37,332 nucleotides of DNA from CAYXVF01 sp964468125 (GCA_964468125.1 CAYXVF010000062.1:1-37332); one strand, 5' to 3'; shown: positions 1 to 8,844, numbered from the stretch's first letter. Made by a program: numbers and translations. The notes: generated from the sequence alone by a model not told the origin.

Positions 1-168
1 GCTGCTCCATCGCCTGGTCCCGTTCTCGGAGCGTGGTCGCGAGCTGCTCCATCGCCTGGTCCCGTTCTCGGAGCGTGGTCGCGAGCTGCTCCATCGCCTG
101 GTCCCGTTCTCGGAGCGTGGTCGCGAGCTGCTCCATCGCGTGGTCCCGCTCCTCGAGTCTGGTCGTGA
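1..168 (-). repeat. 42-bp tandem repeat inside the coiled-coil gene
   Basis: Copies start at 1, 43, 85 and 127. The first three are essentially identical; the fourth and those up to about 300 are increasingly diverged. Each unit encodes 14 residues (LATTLRERDQAMEQ), exactly two coiled-coil heptads, so copy-number change keeps both reading frame and heptad phase. The array continues past the left edge of the window. Confidence 0.9.
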
Positions 169-1987
169 GCTGCTCCACCGCCCGGTTCCGTTGCGCGAGC
201 TTTTCCGCGAGCTCGGCCGTCGCCCGGTCCTGCTGCCCAAGCTTCTCCGCGAGCTCTCCATGGGATCGGTCCCGCTGCCGCAGCTCGGCGCGGAGTCCCG
301 TGGTCGTCCGGTCTCGCTCTTCGAGCTCCTCTTTCAGTCGGCGGACCGCGGTGTCGCGTTGTTTGACCGTGGCTTCGAGCTCGTTGAGCTTGCCATCGAC
401 GCGCTCGAGCTGACGCTTGAGCAGCTCGAGGCGTTGCTCCGCGTCCGCCTCCGCTCGCGACACGCGCGTGTCCGCTTCCTGGCGCACCAGGGCGATCCTC
501 TCCGCGGCTTCGGTTTCGACCCGCTCGCGGACGGCGGTGGCGCGCGCCTCTGCGTCCGCTGTCCGACGCTCGTTCTCTTCCCGGAGCCGGCGACGCTCCT
601 CTTCGAGCTCCTGGTGAGCCTCGTTGATCCGGCCTTGCGACTCCTTCTCGAAGTCGCGGATCCGACGGTCTGCCAGGGAGAGGGACTCGTTCACCCGACG
701 GTCGGCGTCCTGATGGGCCTGCATCACCCGTTCGTCCGCGTGCCGTCGCGCCTCTTCGACCTGCTCTCTGTGTTCCTCTATCGCGCTTCTCGCCGCTTGC
801 AGCTCCTTGGCGAGCCGGTCGCGCTCGAAGGTGAGCTCGTGGATTCGACCCTCAGCGTCGGAGTGCGCATCCCGGGCCCTTTCGAGGTCTTCCTCGAGCT
901 CAAACGTGCGGCGGCGATGCCCCTCGAGCTCTCGTTCCAAGCGGTCGACACTCTGGCTGAGCTCTTCCACCCGCGACTGTGCTCGTTCGTGCGCGTCCCA
1001 GGCGCGCGTCTCCGATTCCTTCGCCGACTCGGCGGCGTGCGCGTTGCCGTCGATGATGCCGCGGGCTTCCGTGAGCTGCTCGCGCAAGGTAACCAACTGC
1101 TCCCGGGCCTCGATCTCACTGCGCTCGGTCGCCTCTACCTTGTCCTTCAGCGCGTGAACCTCCTGAACCCGCCGGTAGAGCTCGCCCTGCGAGTCTTCGA
1201 GCGCTCGCTCGGCTTCGGTGAGCGCTTTCGCCAGCTCCTCGTTCAGGCGACTGCGGTCGCTCAGCCCCGGGGCGGGCATCGCGCTGCGGGCTTCGCGCCG
1301 CAGCTCCGCCTCGACCTGCTCGCGCAGGTTCTCCTCGAAGCTCTGACCGAGCGCTTCCACAATGACCGAGCGGATCTGCTCAAAGGGCAGCTCGGCGATG
1401 GTCATCAGCTCGGAGTGGTGGGCTTCGGGGCCGAAGAGCAGCAGGTAGGCTTCGGGGGCCGGGTCGTCGTCGAGCAAACGCCGGTCGAGATCCGCTTCGA
1501 GCTCCTCCGCGTCGTAGTCGAAGAAGAGCGCGCCCACCATCGGAACTTGGGCGAAGGTGCTCATCGCCCCAAAATGGGGAGCGAGCGCCGCTTCGAGCGC
1601 GTCGGCGTCCCGGCCCGGAGCCGGCGCCCGGTCGGCGAGCCCGACGAGCCCGGGGCTTTCCCCGGACGGCGCGCTGACCATGAGAAAGCCGTCGTTGGAG
1701 AGGACCCGGCGAAGCTCCGGCGCGACGTCGGGGGCGAGGTGGCGATAGAGGTCGAAGGCGATCACTAGGTCGAAGCGATCTGCATCAAAGGGCAGAGTCG
1801 CCTCGCTCGTGCAATGCTCGACGCTGCGGGCTCCGGAGCGCTTCAGGACCTCGGTGCCGCCGCGATGGGGTGGTTCTTCGCCCAAGATCAGGACGCGCCG
1901 GTTTTCGCAAAGGCTCGCGGCCAAAGCAAAGCGAGCGTGCTGTTCCAGCTCGGAGCGAACCTTCTGTGCCAATTCGGTCTGACGCAT
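1..1987 (-). CDS. Methyltransferase-like domain fused to a very long coiled coil (partial, C-terminus beyond the left edge)
   Basis: The minus strand is open from an ATG at 1987 to the window edge (662 codons, no stop). Roughly residues 1-170 look like a class I SAM-dependent methyltransferase: a hydrophobic strand RVLILG, then the pattern LPFDADRFDLVIAFDLYRHL followed by RRVLSNDGFLMVSAP. The usual glycine-rich motif I is replaced by GEEPPHRGG, so catalysis is doubtful. From about residue 230 onward the chain is Glu/Arg/Ala/Gln-rich coiled coil, ending in near-identical 14-residue (two-heptad) units. A GAGG sequence 8 bases upstream supports the start. It follows the helical-repeat gene by 25 bases and is probably co-transcribed with it and hpt. 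A cytoplasmic scaffold or filament-forming protein is my inference; the substrate is unknown. Confidence 0.85.
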   Translation of the reverse strand, partial: MRQTELAQKVRSELEQHARFALAASLCENRRVLILGEEPPHRGGTEVLKRSGARSVEHCTSEATLPFDADRFDLVIAFDLYRHLAPDVAPELRRVLSNDGFLMVSAPSGESPGLVGLADRAPAPGRDADALEAALAPHFGAMSTFAQVPMVGALFFDYDAEELEADLDRRLLDDDPAPEAYLLLFGPEAHHSELMTIAELPFEQIRSVIVEALGQSFEENLREQVEAELRREARSAMPAPGLSDRSRLNEELAKALTEAERALEDSQGELYRRVQEVHALKDKVEATERSEIEAREQLVTLREQLTEARGIIDGNAHAAESAKESETRAWDAHERAQSRVEELSQSVDRLERELEGHRRRTFELEEDLERARDAHSDAEGRIHELTFERDRLAKELQAARSAIEEHREQVEEARRHADERVMQAHQDADRRVNESLSLADRRIRDFEKESQGRINEAHQELEEERRRLREENERRTADAEARATAVRERVETEAAERIALVRQEADTRVSRAEADAEQRLELLKRQLERVDGKLNELEATVKQRDTAVRRLKEELEERDRTTTGLRAELRQRDRSHGELAEKLGQQDRATAELAEKLAQRNRAVEQLTTRLEERDHAMEQLATTLRERDQAMEQLATTLRERDQAMEQLATTLRERDQAMEQ

Positions 1988-2012
1988 GCTCGAGTCCTCA
2001 TCGAGTCAAGCG

Positions 2013-2858
2013 TCACAACCTCCACTTGGGCTGATAGGTGTCGTCGCTTTCTTTGTCTTTTTTTGGAACATCCTCGCCGCCCTCAGCTTCGGGGGCGGTC
2101 AGGGGCAGATCCTCCGGATCGCCCGGATTCTGGCGATCTCGGTCGAACTCTCCGGGTTCCTCCGGGTCGTAGGGCTCGCGGGCGCTGCGCTCCAAGGAGT
2201 CCCGATCTGGCGCAGGGAGCCGCCGCGGCGGGGGCGCGCCGAGGGCATCGAGGCGCCGTTCGATCTCGACGATCCAGCGCTGGGCGTCCTCCGGTCTCGA
2301 CGTTCCCAAACGGAGCGCTTGCTCGAAGGAGCGCGCCGCTTCCGTGAGCTGCTCGTTCACCCCGCGCAGAATGCGCCGGCCGTTGCGGTAGGCGGTGTCT
2401 GCCCGAAGGGAGCGCAGCTCCACCCGCTGTTCCTCGCTGAGCCCCGGCAAGAGCTCGGCCCGCTCCACGTAGCTCAGGGCGAGCTCAAAATCCTCGTCTT
2501 CCGGGGACTCGAGGAGCGCCCGGGACCAGCCGGCGAGCACGCCGAAGAGCGCGCGGTCGAGGTCCGCCCGGTCCTCGTAGACCTCGGCGGTGTTGACCCC
2601 CTGTCCCTCGGGGATCGGGACCGGGGCGTAGCATTTCTCCAGGTCCTTCGCCTCCGGGTGCAACTGCGTGAAACCCATTGGCAGGTAGGCCCCGCGCTGT
2701 ACGACGAGCTCGTGTTTCTCGTTCTCGGAAAGGCGGTAGCGACCGCGATTGATCTCGCTGAGCAGGTAGAGGACCACGCCGATGAGTGCGGCGACCACGA
2801 GGCCCACGAGGACCAGGCCAAAGGTTCGGGCAATGGACCCAGCTTCACGTCGGTCCAC
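2013..2858 (-). CDS. Single-pass membrane protein with TPR-like helical region
   Basis: I place the start at the GTG at 2858-2856, giving 281 residues. A GGAG lies six bases upstream of it, and the codon sits inside the last codons of hpt, overlapping it by 14 bases. The longer upstream reading is out-of-frame hpt sequence. Residues ~11-33 form one hydrophobic segment, following a short Arg-containing N-terminus. The middle part contains helical pairs with Ala/Leu/Arg spacing reminiscent of tetratricopeptide repeats (around FELALSYVERAELLPGLSEE and TEAARSFEQALRLG). The C-terminus is acidic, proline-rich and probably disordered. I infer a membrane-anchored protein with most of the chain on one side of the inner membrane. 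No specific function is recognised. Confidence 0.8.
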   Translation of the reverse strand: MDRREAGSIARTFGLVLVGLVVAALIGVVLYLLSEINRGRYRLSENEKHELVVQRGAYLPMGFTQLHPEAKDLEKCYAPVPIPEGQGVNTAEVYEDRADLDRALFGVLAGWSRALLESPEDEDFELALSYVERAELLPGLSEEQRVELRSLRADTAYRNGRRILRGVNEQLTEAARSFEQALRLGTSRPEDAQRWIVEIERRLDALGAPPPRRLPAPDRDSLERSAREPYDPEEPGEFDRDRQNPGDPEDLPLTAPEAEGGEDVPKKDKESDDTYQPKWRL

Positions 2859-3396
2859 GATAGACTCCGATGAACGGCAGGTTGCGATAGATGTTCGCGT
2901 AGTCGAGGCCGTAGCCGACGACGAACTCGTTGGGGATCTGAAAACCGCGATAGTCGATCGGGACATCCACTCTGCGGTTCTCCGGTTTGTCGAGGAGGGT
3001 GCACACGGAGAGGCTCGCAGGCTTTCGGGTCGAAAGGTTTTCAATCAGGTACTTCATCGACAGGCCCGTCTCGACGATGTCCTCGACGAGGATCACGTGT
3101 TGATCCTGTGGATTCAAGCTCAGGTCCGTGGTGAGTTTCACCACGCCGCTGGACTCCGTATTGTCGCCATAGCTCGAAATGCCGATGAAATCGTTGGCGA
3201 TGGGCAGATCGATCGCGCGGGCGAGGTCGCCGTAGAACACAAAGCAGCCCTTGAGCACTCCCACCAGCAGTACCCGTTCGCCGGCGAAGTCCTTGCTGAT
3301 CTGGGCGCCGAGCTCCGAGACGCGCGCTGCGATCGCGTGTTCGTCATAGAGGAGCTCGACGTGCTTTCGCCATGAGTCGTTCATCGTGCGCAGCAT
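2845..3396 (-). CDS. hpt: Hypoxanthine phosphoribosyltransferase
   Basis: The 183-residue product matches the hypoxanthine(-guanine) phosphoribosyltransferase family, which salvages hypoxanthine and guanine to IMP and GMP using PRPP in the cytoplasm. The PPi-side loop LVGVLKGCF and the PRPP-binding motif VILVEDIVETG (residues ~101-111) are visible, as is the C-terminal FVVGYGLDYANIYRNLP typical of the family. The residue that is normally Asp (general base, as in EDIIDTG) is Glu109 here. The start ATG has GGGAGG just upstream. The gene is divergent from hflK and overlaps the next minus-strand gene by 14 bases. Confidence 0.95.
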   Translation of the reverse strand: MLRTMNDSWRKHVELLYDEHAIAARVSELGAQISKDFAGERVLLVGVLKGCFVFYGDLARAIDLPIANDFIGISSYGDNTESSGVVKLTTDLSLNPQDQHVILVEDIVETGLSMKYLIENLSTRKPASLSVCTLLDKPENRRVDVPIDYRGFQIPNEFVVGYGLDYANIYRNLPFIGVYRGPT

Positions 3397-3450
3397 ATGT
3401 CCTCCCTAGGCCTTTTCAAAGCCCCGTCCCGGTGTGGTACTGGATACGTC

Positions 3451-4476
3451 ATGAGTAGCTATGAACGTGGATCGAGTCGCAGCAGCGGCGGTGGAGGAGG
3501 TGGCGACTTCAACGTCGATGACCTTCGCAAATGGGCGAACAAACAGGGCGGCGGCCTGGCGATCATCGGAGTGGTCGTGCTGCTCCTGGTGGGCGCCTTC
3601 ACGTCCTACTATCAAATCGAGCCCGACGAAGTCGGCGTGCTCCTGCGCTTTGGCGAGTTCCAGTCGATCGAGGATCCGGGGCCGCACTTCAAGATCCCCT
3701 TTGGGGTCGACCAGGTGGAGAAGGTTCCGATTCAACGCCAGCTCAAGAAGGAGTTTGGCTTTCGCACCGTGCGTGCGGACGTGCAGTCCTCCTACGACCG
3801 GCCGCAGCGCGCCACGGACGAGTCGAAAATGCTCACCGGCGATCTCAATGTCGCCATCGTCGAGTGGATCATTCAGTACCGCGTCGCCGACGCCAAAAAG
3901 TACCTCTTCAACCTTCGGGACATCGACATGACCATTCGCTTGATGGCGGAAGCCACCATGCGCGAAGTTGTCGGTGACCACAGCATCGACGAGGTCCTCA
4001 CCGGCGGCCGCTCATCCATTGAAGACCTGGCCAAGATCAAGCTTCAAGAGCTCGCCGATCGCTACGACGCGGGCATTCAGATCCAGCAGCTCAAGCTGCA
4101 GGACGTGAACGCACCGGAGCAGGTCCGTCGCTCCTTCCGCGAAGTGGAAGAGGCGAAGCAGGAAAAGGAGCGCGCCATCAACGACGCCTGGGCGGAGTAC
4201 AACACGGTGATCCCCGAAGCGAGGGGTAAGGCGCTGCAGTCCATCGAAGCGGCCGAAGGCTATCGGGTGGAGCGCATCAACCGGGCCGAAGGTGAAGCGA
4301 ACGCGTTCACCGCCGTGGTGCAGGAATATCGCAAGGCGCCGGCGGTCACCCGGACGCGCCTCTACCTCGAAGGGCTGCAGCGGGTGATGCCCAAGACCAA
4401 ACAAACCGTAATCATCGACAAAGACGCGAAGGGACTTCTCCCGCTCTTGAACTTGAACGAGGGAGGTGCGCGATGA
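3451..4476 (+). CDS. hflK: HflK, membrane SPFH protein of the FtsH-modulating complex
   Basis: HflK forms, with HflC, a large inner-membrane SPFH/prohibitin assembly facing the periplasm that encloses and restrains the AAA protease FtsH. The 341-residue reading from the ATG at 3451 begins with a Ser/Gly-rich cytoplasmic tail (MSSYERGSSRSS), followed by one transmembrane helix (~36-54) and the SPFH domain beginning YYQIEPDEVGVLLRFG. A heptad-rich region follows (EEAKQEKERAINDAWAEYN), and the end is conserved (LYLEGLQRVMPKTKQTVIID). The upstream in-frame ATG at 3397 lies in the hpt leader, so I prefer 3451 on family grounds. Its stop overlaps the hflC start by four bases (ATGA). Confidence 0.95.
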   Translation: MSSYERGSSRSSGGGGGGDFNVDDLRKWANKQGGGLAIIGVVVLLLVGAFTSYYQIEPDEVGVLLRFGEFQSIEDPGPHFKIPFGVDQVEKVPIQRQLKKEFGFRTVRADVQSSYDRPQRATDESKMLTGDLNVAIVEWIIQYRVADAKKYLFNLRDIDMTIRLMAEATMREVVGDHSIDEVLTGGRSSIEDLAKIKLQELADRYDAGIQIQQLKLQDVNAPEQVRRSFREVEEAKQEKERAINDAWAEYNTVIPEARGKALQSIEAAEGYRVERINRAEGEANAFTAVVQEYRKAPAVTRTRLYLEGLQRVMPKTKQTVIIDKDAKGLLPLLNLNEGGAR

Positions 4477-5411
4477 AAGCGTCCGTCGTCGTCGCTCTCA
4501 TTGTCATCGCCGCAGCGATCCTCTTGCTGTTCAACTCCACCTACGTCGTGGACGAGCGCGAGCAAGTGATCATTACCCAATTTGGCAAGCCCGTGGGCGA
4601 ACCCTTCACCGAGCCTGGTCTGCACTTCAAGCTGCCCTTCATTCAGAAGGTCCTGCGCTTCTCAAAGCAGTGGCTCGAATGGGACGGAGAGGAGAGCGAA
4701 ATGCCCACCCGCGAGAAGACCTACGTTTTCGTAGACACCTATGCCCGCTGGCGCATCGTGGACCCGCTCAAGTTCTACACCTCGGTGCGCGACGAGCGCG
4801 GCGCTCAATCTCGGCTCGATGACATCATCGACGGTGAGACGCGTAACGTCGTCGCAGCGCACGATTTGATCGAGGTCGTGCGTTCGAGCAACCGCGAGTT
4901 CGCGAACACGGAAGAGAGCGACGTTCTGCAGCAGGGACGCGAGCAGACTCAGATCAAAGTGGGTCGCGAAGAGCTCTCGCGCATGGTGCTCGAACGTGCC
5001 TCACGCGCGATGCCTGATTTCGGAATCGAGCTCGTGGACGTTCAGTTTCAGCGTGTGAACTACACGGACTCCGTCGAAGCAAAGATCTTCGACCGCATGA
5101 GCTCGGAGCGCAAGCGTATCGCCGAGCTCTACCGCTCCGAAGGGCAGGGCGAGCGCGCCGAGATCCTCGGTAAGAAAGACCGAGAGCTCAAGACCATCAA
5201 CTCGGAGGCCTACAAGCAAGTGCAAGAGCTCCGTGGCGATGCGGACGCCCGCGCCACCGCGATTTACGCGGACGCCTACAATCGCGACCCGCAGCTCTAC
5301 AAGCTCCTGAAGAGCCTGGAGACCTACGAGAACGCCTTGTCACAGGATTCGACGATGATTCTCTCTACTGACAGTGAGTTCTTGAAGACGTTGACCGACC
5401 CCACTCAGTGA
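4473..5411 (+). CDS. hflC: HflC, membrane SPFH protein paired with HflK
   Basis: HflC is the partner of HflK in the FtsH-regulating membrane assembly. The 312-residue protein has an N-terminal transmembrane helix (residues ~4-22), then the SPFH core starting STYVVDEREQVIITQFGKP and GLHFKLPFIQKV. The hallmark Glu/Arg-rich helix (AKIFDRMSSERKRIAELYRS) and the C-terminal LLKSLETYENALSQDSTMIL are also present. Translational coupling to hflK through ATGA is expected. The last seven bases overlap the convergent diguanylate cyclase gene, with no room for a terminator between them. Confidence 0.95.
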   Translation: MKASVVVALIVIAAAILLLFNSTYVVDEREQVIITQFGKPVGEPFTEPGLHFKLPFIQKVLRFSKQWLEWDGEESEMPTREKTYVFVDTYARWRIVDPLKFYTSVRDERGAQSRLDDIIDGETRNVVAAHDLIEVVRSSNREFANTEESDVLQQGREQTQIKVGREELSRMVLERASRAMPDFGIELVDVQFQRVNYTDSVEAKIFDRMSSERKRIAELYRSEGQGERAEILGKKDRELKTINSEAYKQVQELRGDADARATAIYADAYNRDPQLYKLLKSLETYENALSQDSTMILSTDSEFLKTLTDPTQ

Positions 5412-6289
5412 GCGGCCCTCTCAACGCGATTTCGGCCGGCCTTCTTCGCTCGGTAGAGCGCCTGGTCTGCTCGCTCGAGAAGACGCTCGGCGTCGTCGTG
5501 GCGAGCGAAAGAGGCGACGCCGATGCTCACGGTGGTGCCGAGGTCCAGGTTCTCTCGGAGCCGGTCTAGGACGGTCACCGCTTCTTCGAGGGTCGTGTCC
5601 GGCATGAGGATCACGAACTCCTCTCCGCCGAAGCGGGCAATGAAATCGGCGCGGCGCAGATTCGCGGCCGCGAGCCCAGCGAGCTCGACCAAGACGCGGT
5701 CGCCGGCCGGGTGTCCGAGGCGGTCGTTGACTCGCTTGAAATGGTCGACGTCGAGGACGGCGAGCGACAGCGACGAGCCGTCCGCCCTCGCCCGGCGCAC
5801 GGCAAGGCGTGCCTGCGCTTCGTAGGCTCGGCGATTCGGCAGGCCCGTCAGCGAGTCACGCTCGGCGAGGCTTCGGAGAGACTCGGTCTGACGCTTGTAG
5901 CGACCCACGTCGACCAAACTGATCAACACGAGCTCCTCGACGCGTGAGGCGTCTACCTGCGCCCAGAAACTACGGCCATTGAGGGTCTGTAGTTGTGCCT
6001 CGAGAACGCTGGTTTCGCCCACGCGCTCCACTGCTTCGAGAACTCGAAAGAACTCGGCGGAGTCGACCCAAAAGCGGTCCGCCCGCAGCTCCACGAAGAC
6101 CTTTTCGGAGATTTCGAGGAGAGCGCGCGCCCGGGCGTTGATCGCCCGGAGTGTCCCGGTTTCCGGATGTACGGCGATTTGCGGCGATGGCGAGCGCTCG
6201 AAAGCGGGCCCGAGCCCATGGCTACGGGGCCGGGCGCGACGACGGGACGAGTGGGTGCCGCGAGAGGCTCTGGGCGAGTTCAGTACCAC
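5405..6289 (-). CDS. PAS-like sensor with GGDEF diguanylate cyclase domain
   Basis: The protein (294 residues from a GTG start) makes cyclic-di-GMP from two GTP. Residues ~33-135 resemble a PAS fold. Residues ~140-290 are a complete GGDEF domain beginning with RDSLTGLPNRRAYE, with metal-binding LDVDHFKRVND and active-site GGEEF at 221-225. An intact RxxD product-inhibition site (RRAD, 212-215) lies exactly five residues before GGEEF, so feedback inhibition is likely. No membrane segment or signal peptide is seen, so it is cytoplasmic. The start is uncertain: the GTG has only a purine run immediately adjacent, and the first ~30 residues are low-complexity and basic. It converges with hflC, overlapping it by seven bases. 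Confidence 0.9.
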   Translation of the reverse strand: MVLNSPRASRGTHSSRRRARPRSHGLGPAFERSPSPQIAVHPETGTLRAINARARALLEISEKVFVELRADRFWVDSAEFFRVLEAVERVGETSVLEAQLQTLNGRSFWAQVDASRVEELVLISLVDVGRYKRQTESLRSLAERDSLTGLPNRRAYEAQARLAVRRARADGSSLSLAVLDVDHFKRVNDRLGHPAGDRVLVELAGLAAANLRRADFIARFGGEEFVILMPDTTLEEAVTVLDRLRENLDLGTTVSIGVASFARHDDAERLLERADQALYRAKKAGRNRVERAAH

Positions 6290-6409
6290 ACCCCTAGAAC
6301 GCCGAGGGGGCCCCTGGGTATTCAGACGCTTTTGTAAAAAGAAGCGCTCGGCCGGAACGAGAAATAGGTTTGTGTCCCGCTTCGTTCGTGCTCATTTGTA
6401 GGTCGCCCT

Positions 6410-8548
6410 ATGTCTGGCTGGTCATTCTTACATCCCGCGCTGCTCGCCGGCCTGGTGGGCGCATCGATCCCGATCATCATTCATCTGATCGGTCGCCGTC
6501 GCGCCCCCACGGTCCGTTTTGCCGCCTTCGATTTTCTCGTGGCGATCAACAAGCAGCTCGCCCGGCGCGAGAAGCTCCGCCAATTCCTGCTCTTGCTCCT
6601 GCGCACGCTCGCCATTGCGGCGGCGGTCTTCGCGGTGGCGCGGCCCACACCTTCGCAGTCGGTCGTGGCGCCGAATACCAGCCGACGGCTCGCGCTCGTC
6701 TTCGATGCGTCAGCGTCGATGGCCTATGAGCTCGATGGCAAGACGCTCCTCGAGCGCGGCAAACGGATCGCCCGGGAAGTCATCGCCGGGCTTCAACCGG
6801 GCGACGCGGTGGCCCTCGTGATCGCAGGTCCCCAGGTGCGAGCGCCCTTTCAGGTGCCGAACGCGGATCTTGCCGCCGTGCGCCGGGCCATCGACGACAT
6901 CGATGAGGCGAAGGGCTACGCGGACATCGGCGGGGCGATCGAGACCGCACTCGCCCAGCTCGGCGACGACGCCACGGGCGCGGAGCTCGTGGTCGTGGGC
7001 GACTTGAGCCGCAACAGCTTCGCGACCGTGCGGCCGACGGCGCTCGACCCGCCGCCCGGGGTGCGGCTCCTGGACGTGGCCGAGCGGGAGGAGCCGGTCG
7101 CGCTCGCGAACCTGGCGATCGAACGGGTCGAGGTCGAACAGAGCCCGGAATCCGCCTCCCAGCGGGTCTTCGTGGTGACGGTCCGAAACTTTGGAGACCA
7201 GGAGGTGACGCGGCGGCCCCTCGAGCTCCGGGTCGGCGGCGAGGTCACCCAGCGCAGTTTTGTGACCGTCGGGCCGCGCTCCACGGAAGAAAAGCGCCTC
7301 ACGGTTCGCTTTGACGGCACCGGGACCTACCGCTGCGAGATGCGCCTCGCCGAGGACGACAGCGACGGCTACGCTCGGGACGACAGCTACCGAGTGCAGG
7401 TCGAGCTGAGCTCGGGCGTGCGGATCCTCGCGATCAACGGGGATCCGCGCACGACTCCCTATGAAGATGAGCTCTTCTTCGTGGAGCGGGCGCTCCAGGC
7501 GGTTCCGGCGGGCGAGGCGCCGATCAGTCTGCGGATCGTCACCGCAGACGAGCTGCTCGCCGCGGACACGGGCCCCGATTTCAAAGGCTACGACGTCGTG
7601 CTCCTGGCGAACGTCGGCACCTTACCGAGCTCCGAGCTCGCGGCCTTGGAGGCGGCGGTCGGCGGTGGCACGGGGCTCGTCTTTGCTTTGGGCCCGCGGG
7701 TGGATTTTGAGGAGGCGAATCGCACCTTTGGCGGTCTCCTGCCAAATCCGCTCCGTGACCTCTTTCGGGCGGAAGACGAGGTGACAGGCTCCCCCCCGCT
7801 CGCGATTGGTGAGCTCGACGGCAATCATCCGACCCTGCGCGGTCTCGGTGCGGCGTTTGAAGAGGGGCTGCGGGGATCGCGAACGGGCCGCTACTTCAAC
7901 ATCGACGTGGGGACGGCGCAGCGGGCCCGGACCATTCTGCGCTTCGAGAACGGTGCGCCGGCGCTCCTCGAGCGCGCAACCGCCAAGGGCGGGCGCGTAT
8001 TGCTGTTCACGACCGCTTTGGACGTCGACATGGGCGATCTGGCTCTGCGTACGGCCTTTCCGGCGCTCGTGCAGCGAACCGTGCGCTACGCCGCAAACGC
8101 CCTCGACAGCGGTGGGGTGCGCCCCGTGCGCCAGGGCGGCGTCGCCGCGGTGCCGCTCCCGACCGGGGCGCAGGAAATCCAGCTCATTTCGCCAGGGGGG
8201 ACGGTGATCGGGCGCGATCCGGCGGAGGCGGGAGAACGGGTGGCGGAGAGCGGCGTACTCACCGAGCTCGGCTTTTACGAAGTGCAGGTGCGCGGCAAAG
8301 ACTGGCTGCGCGCTCCGACCCTCGACATCGCGGTGAACGCCAGCCTCGAGGAGAGCGATTTTTCCCGCACGACGGCCGAGCGGGTGGGTGAAGCGCTCGG
8401 CGGCGAGGGCAATCCGTCGCGGGTGCTCGTCAGCATGGGCACGAGCGGCGACGACGACCCCTTTCAGCAGCGGGGGCCAGCAACCTACCTGTTGATGACA
8501 TTTGCCGCGCTGTTCATTGGCGAGAGCTTGCTCGCATCGCGCGGCTAG
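6410..8548 (+). CDS. BatA/VWA-type inner-membrane protein
   Basis: This 712-residue protein begins with the double-transmembrane BatA N-terminal signature (FLHPALLAGLVGASIPIIIHL, then KLRQFLLLLLRTLAIAAAVFAVARP). A von Willebrand A domain follows with a metal-ion-dependent adhesion motif D99-A-S-A-S103. The central part looks beta-rich and probably periplasmic. Residues ~340-560 resemble the glutamine-amidotransferase-like fold often found in these proteins (GVRILAINGDPR, then GYDVVLLANVGTLPSSELAALE). One transmembrane helix ends the chain. The family is linked to aerotolerance (Bat) operons, but no MoxR ATPase or DUF58 gene is adjacent here. The exact role is unknown. Confidence 0.88.
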   Translation: MSGWSFLHPALLAGLVGASIPIIIHLIGRRRAPTVRFAAFDFLVAINKQLARREKLRQFLLLLLRTLAIAAAVFAVARPTPSQSVVAPNTSRRLALVFDASASMAYELDGKTLLERGKRIAREVIAGLQPGDAVALVIAGPQVRAPFQVPNADLAAVRRAIDDIDEAKGYADIGGAIETALAQLGDDATGAELVVVGDLSRNSFATVRPTALDPPPGVRLLDVAEREEPVALANLAIERVEVEQSPESASQRVFVVTVRNFGDQEVTRRPLELRVGGEVTQRSFVTVGPRSTEEKRLTVRFDGTGTYRCEMRLAEDDSDGYARDDSYRVQVELSSGVRILAINGDPRTTPYEDELFFVERALQAVPAGEAPISLRIVTADELLAADTGPDFKGYDVVLLANVGTLPSSELAALEAAVGGGTGLVFALGPRVDFEEANRTFGGLLPNPLRDLFRAEDEVTGSPPLAIGELDGNHPTLRGLGAAFEEGLRGSRTGRYFNIDVGTAQRARTILRFENGAPALLERATAKGGRVLLFTTALDVDMGDLALRTAFPALVQRTVRYAANALDSGGVRPVRQGGVAAVPLPTGAQEIQLISPGGTVIGRDPAEAGERVAESGVLTELGFYEVQVRGKDWLRAPTLDIAVNASLEESDFSRTTAERVGEALGGEGNPSRVLVSMGTSGDDDPFQQRGPATYLLMTFAALFIGESLLASRG

Positions 8549-8574
8549 AGGAAATTCTCAATAAAGACGGGCGC

Positions 8575-8724
8575 TTAGCTCGCCTTTTTGTCCGCCTCGT
8601 CACCGAAGAACTCGGCCTTGGAGGGGGTGGTGCCCTCTTTGGCGAGCTTGAGCTTGCGCTGGTGACCGCGACGAATTTCCTTCATCTTCTTGCGGATCTT
8701 CTTGATCTTCGTCGAGGAAGCCAT
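8575..8724 (-). CDS. Small, highly basic 49-residue protein
   Basis: A short open frame from an ATG at 8724 is preceded by AGGAG at seven-base spacing, a strong ribosome binding site. The product is Lys/Arg-rich in its first 30 residues (MASSTKIKKIRKKMKEIRRG) and then carries a G-T-T-P-S-K-A-E-F-F-G-D segment and a short acidic/basic tail ending KKAS. I recall similar tiny basic proteins with a GTTP.KA..FG ending in delta-proteobacterial genomes but cannot name a family with confidence. The composition suggests nucleic-acid or ribosome binding, which is inference. The gene stands alone between two plus-strand genes. Confidence 0.75.
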   Translation of the reverse strand: MASSTKIKKIRKKMKEIRRGHQRKLKLAKEGTTPSKAEFFGDEADKKAS

Positions 8725-8844
8725 CGTTCTTCTCCTAGTCCGCCGCCATCGGCGGAACGCGCTTGGTACTTTCTTTCATCGCGACCTGTCAAGCGTCATA
8801 AATTCGGGGACGGGTCGCGACTACTTCTTCAGGGAACGGAATAG

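Noticed and set aside
1..168. 42-bp repeats as a possible CRISPR array
   Set aside because: The copies are directly adjacent with no variable spacers, and they encode two-heptad coiled-coil units.
140..1768. Long plus-strand open frame opposite the coiled-coil gene
   Set aside because: It is a GC-rich antisense shadow. The minus strand reads as a coherent methyltransferase-like head plus heptad coiled coil with a ribosome binding site.
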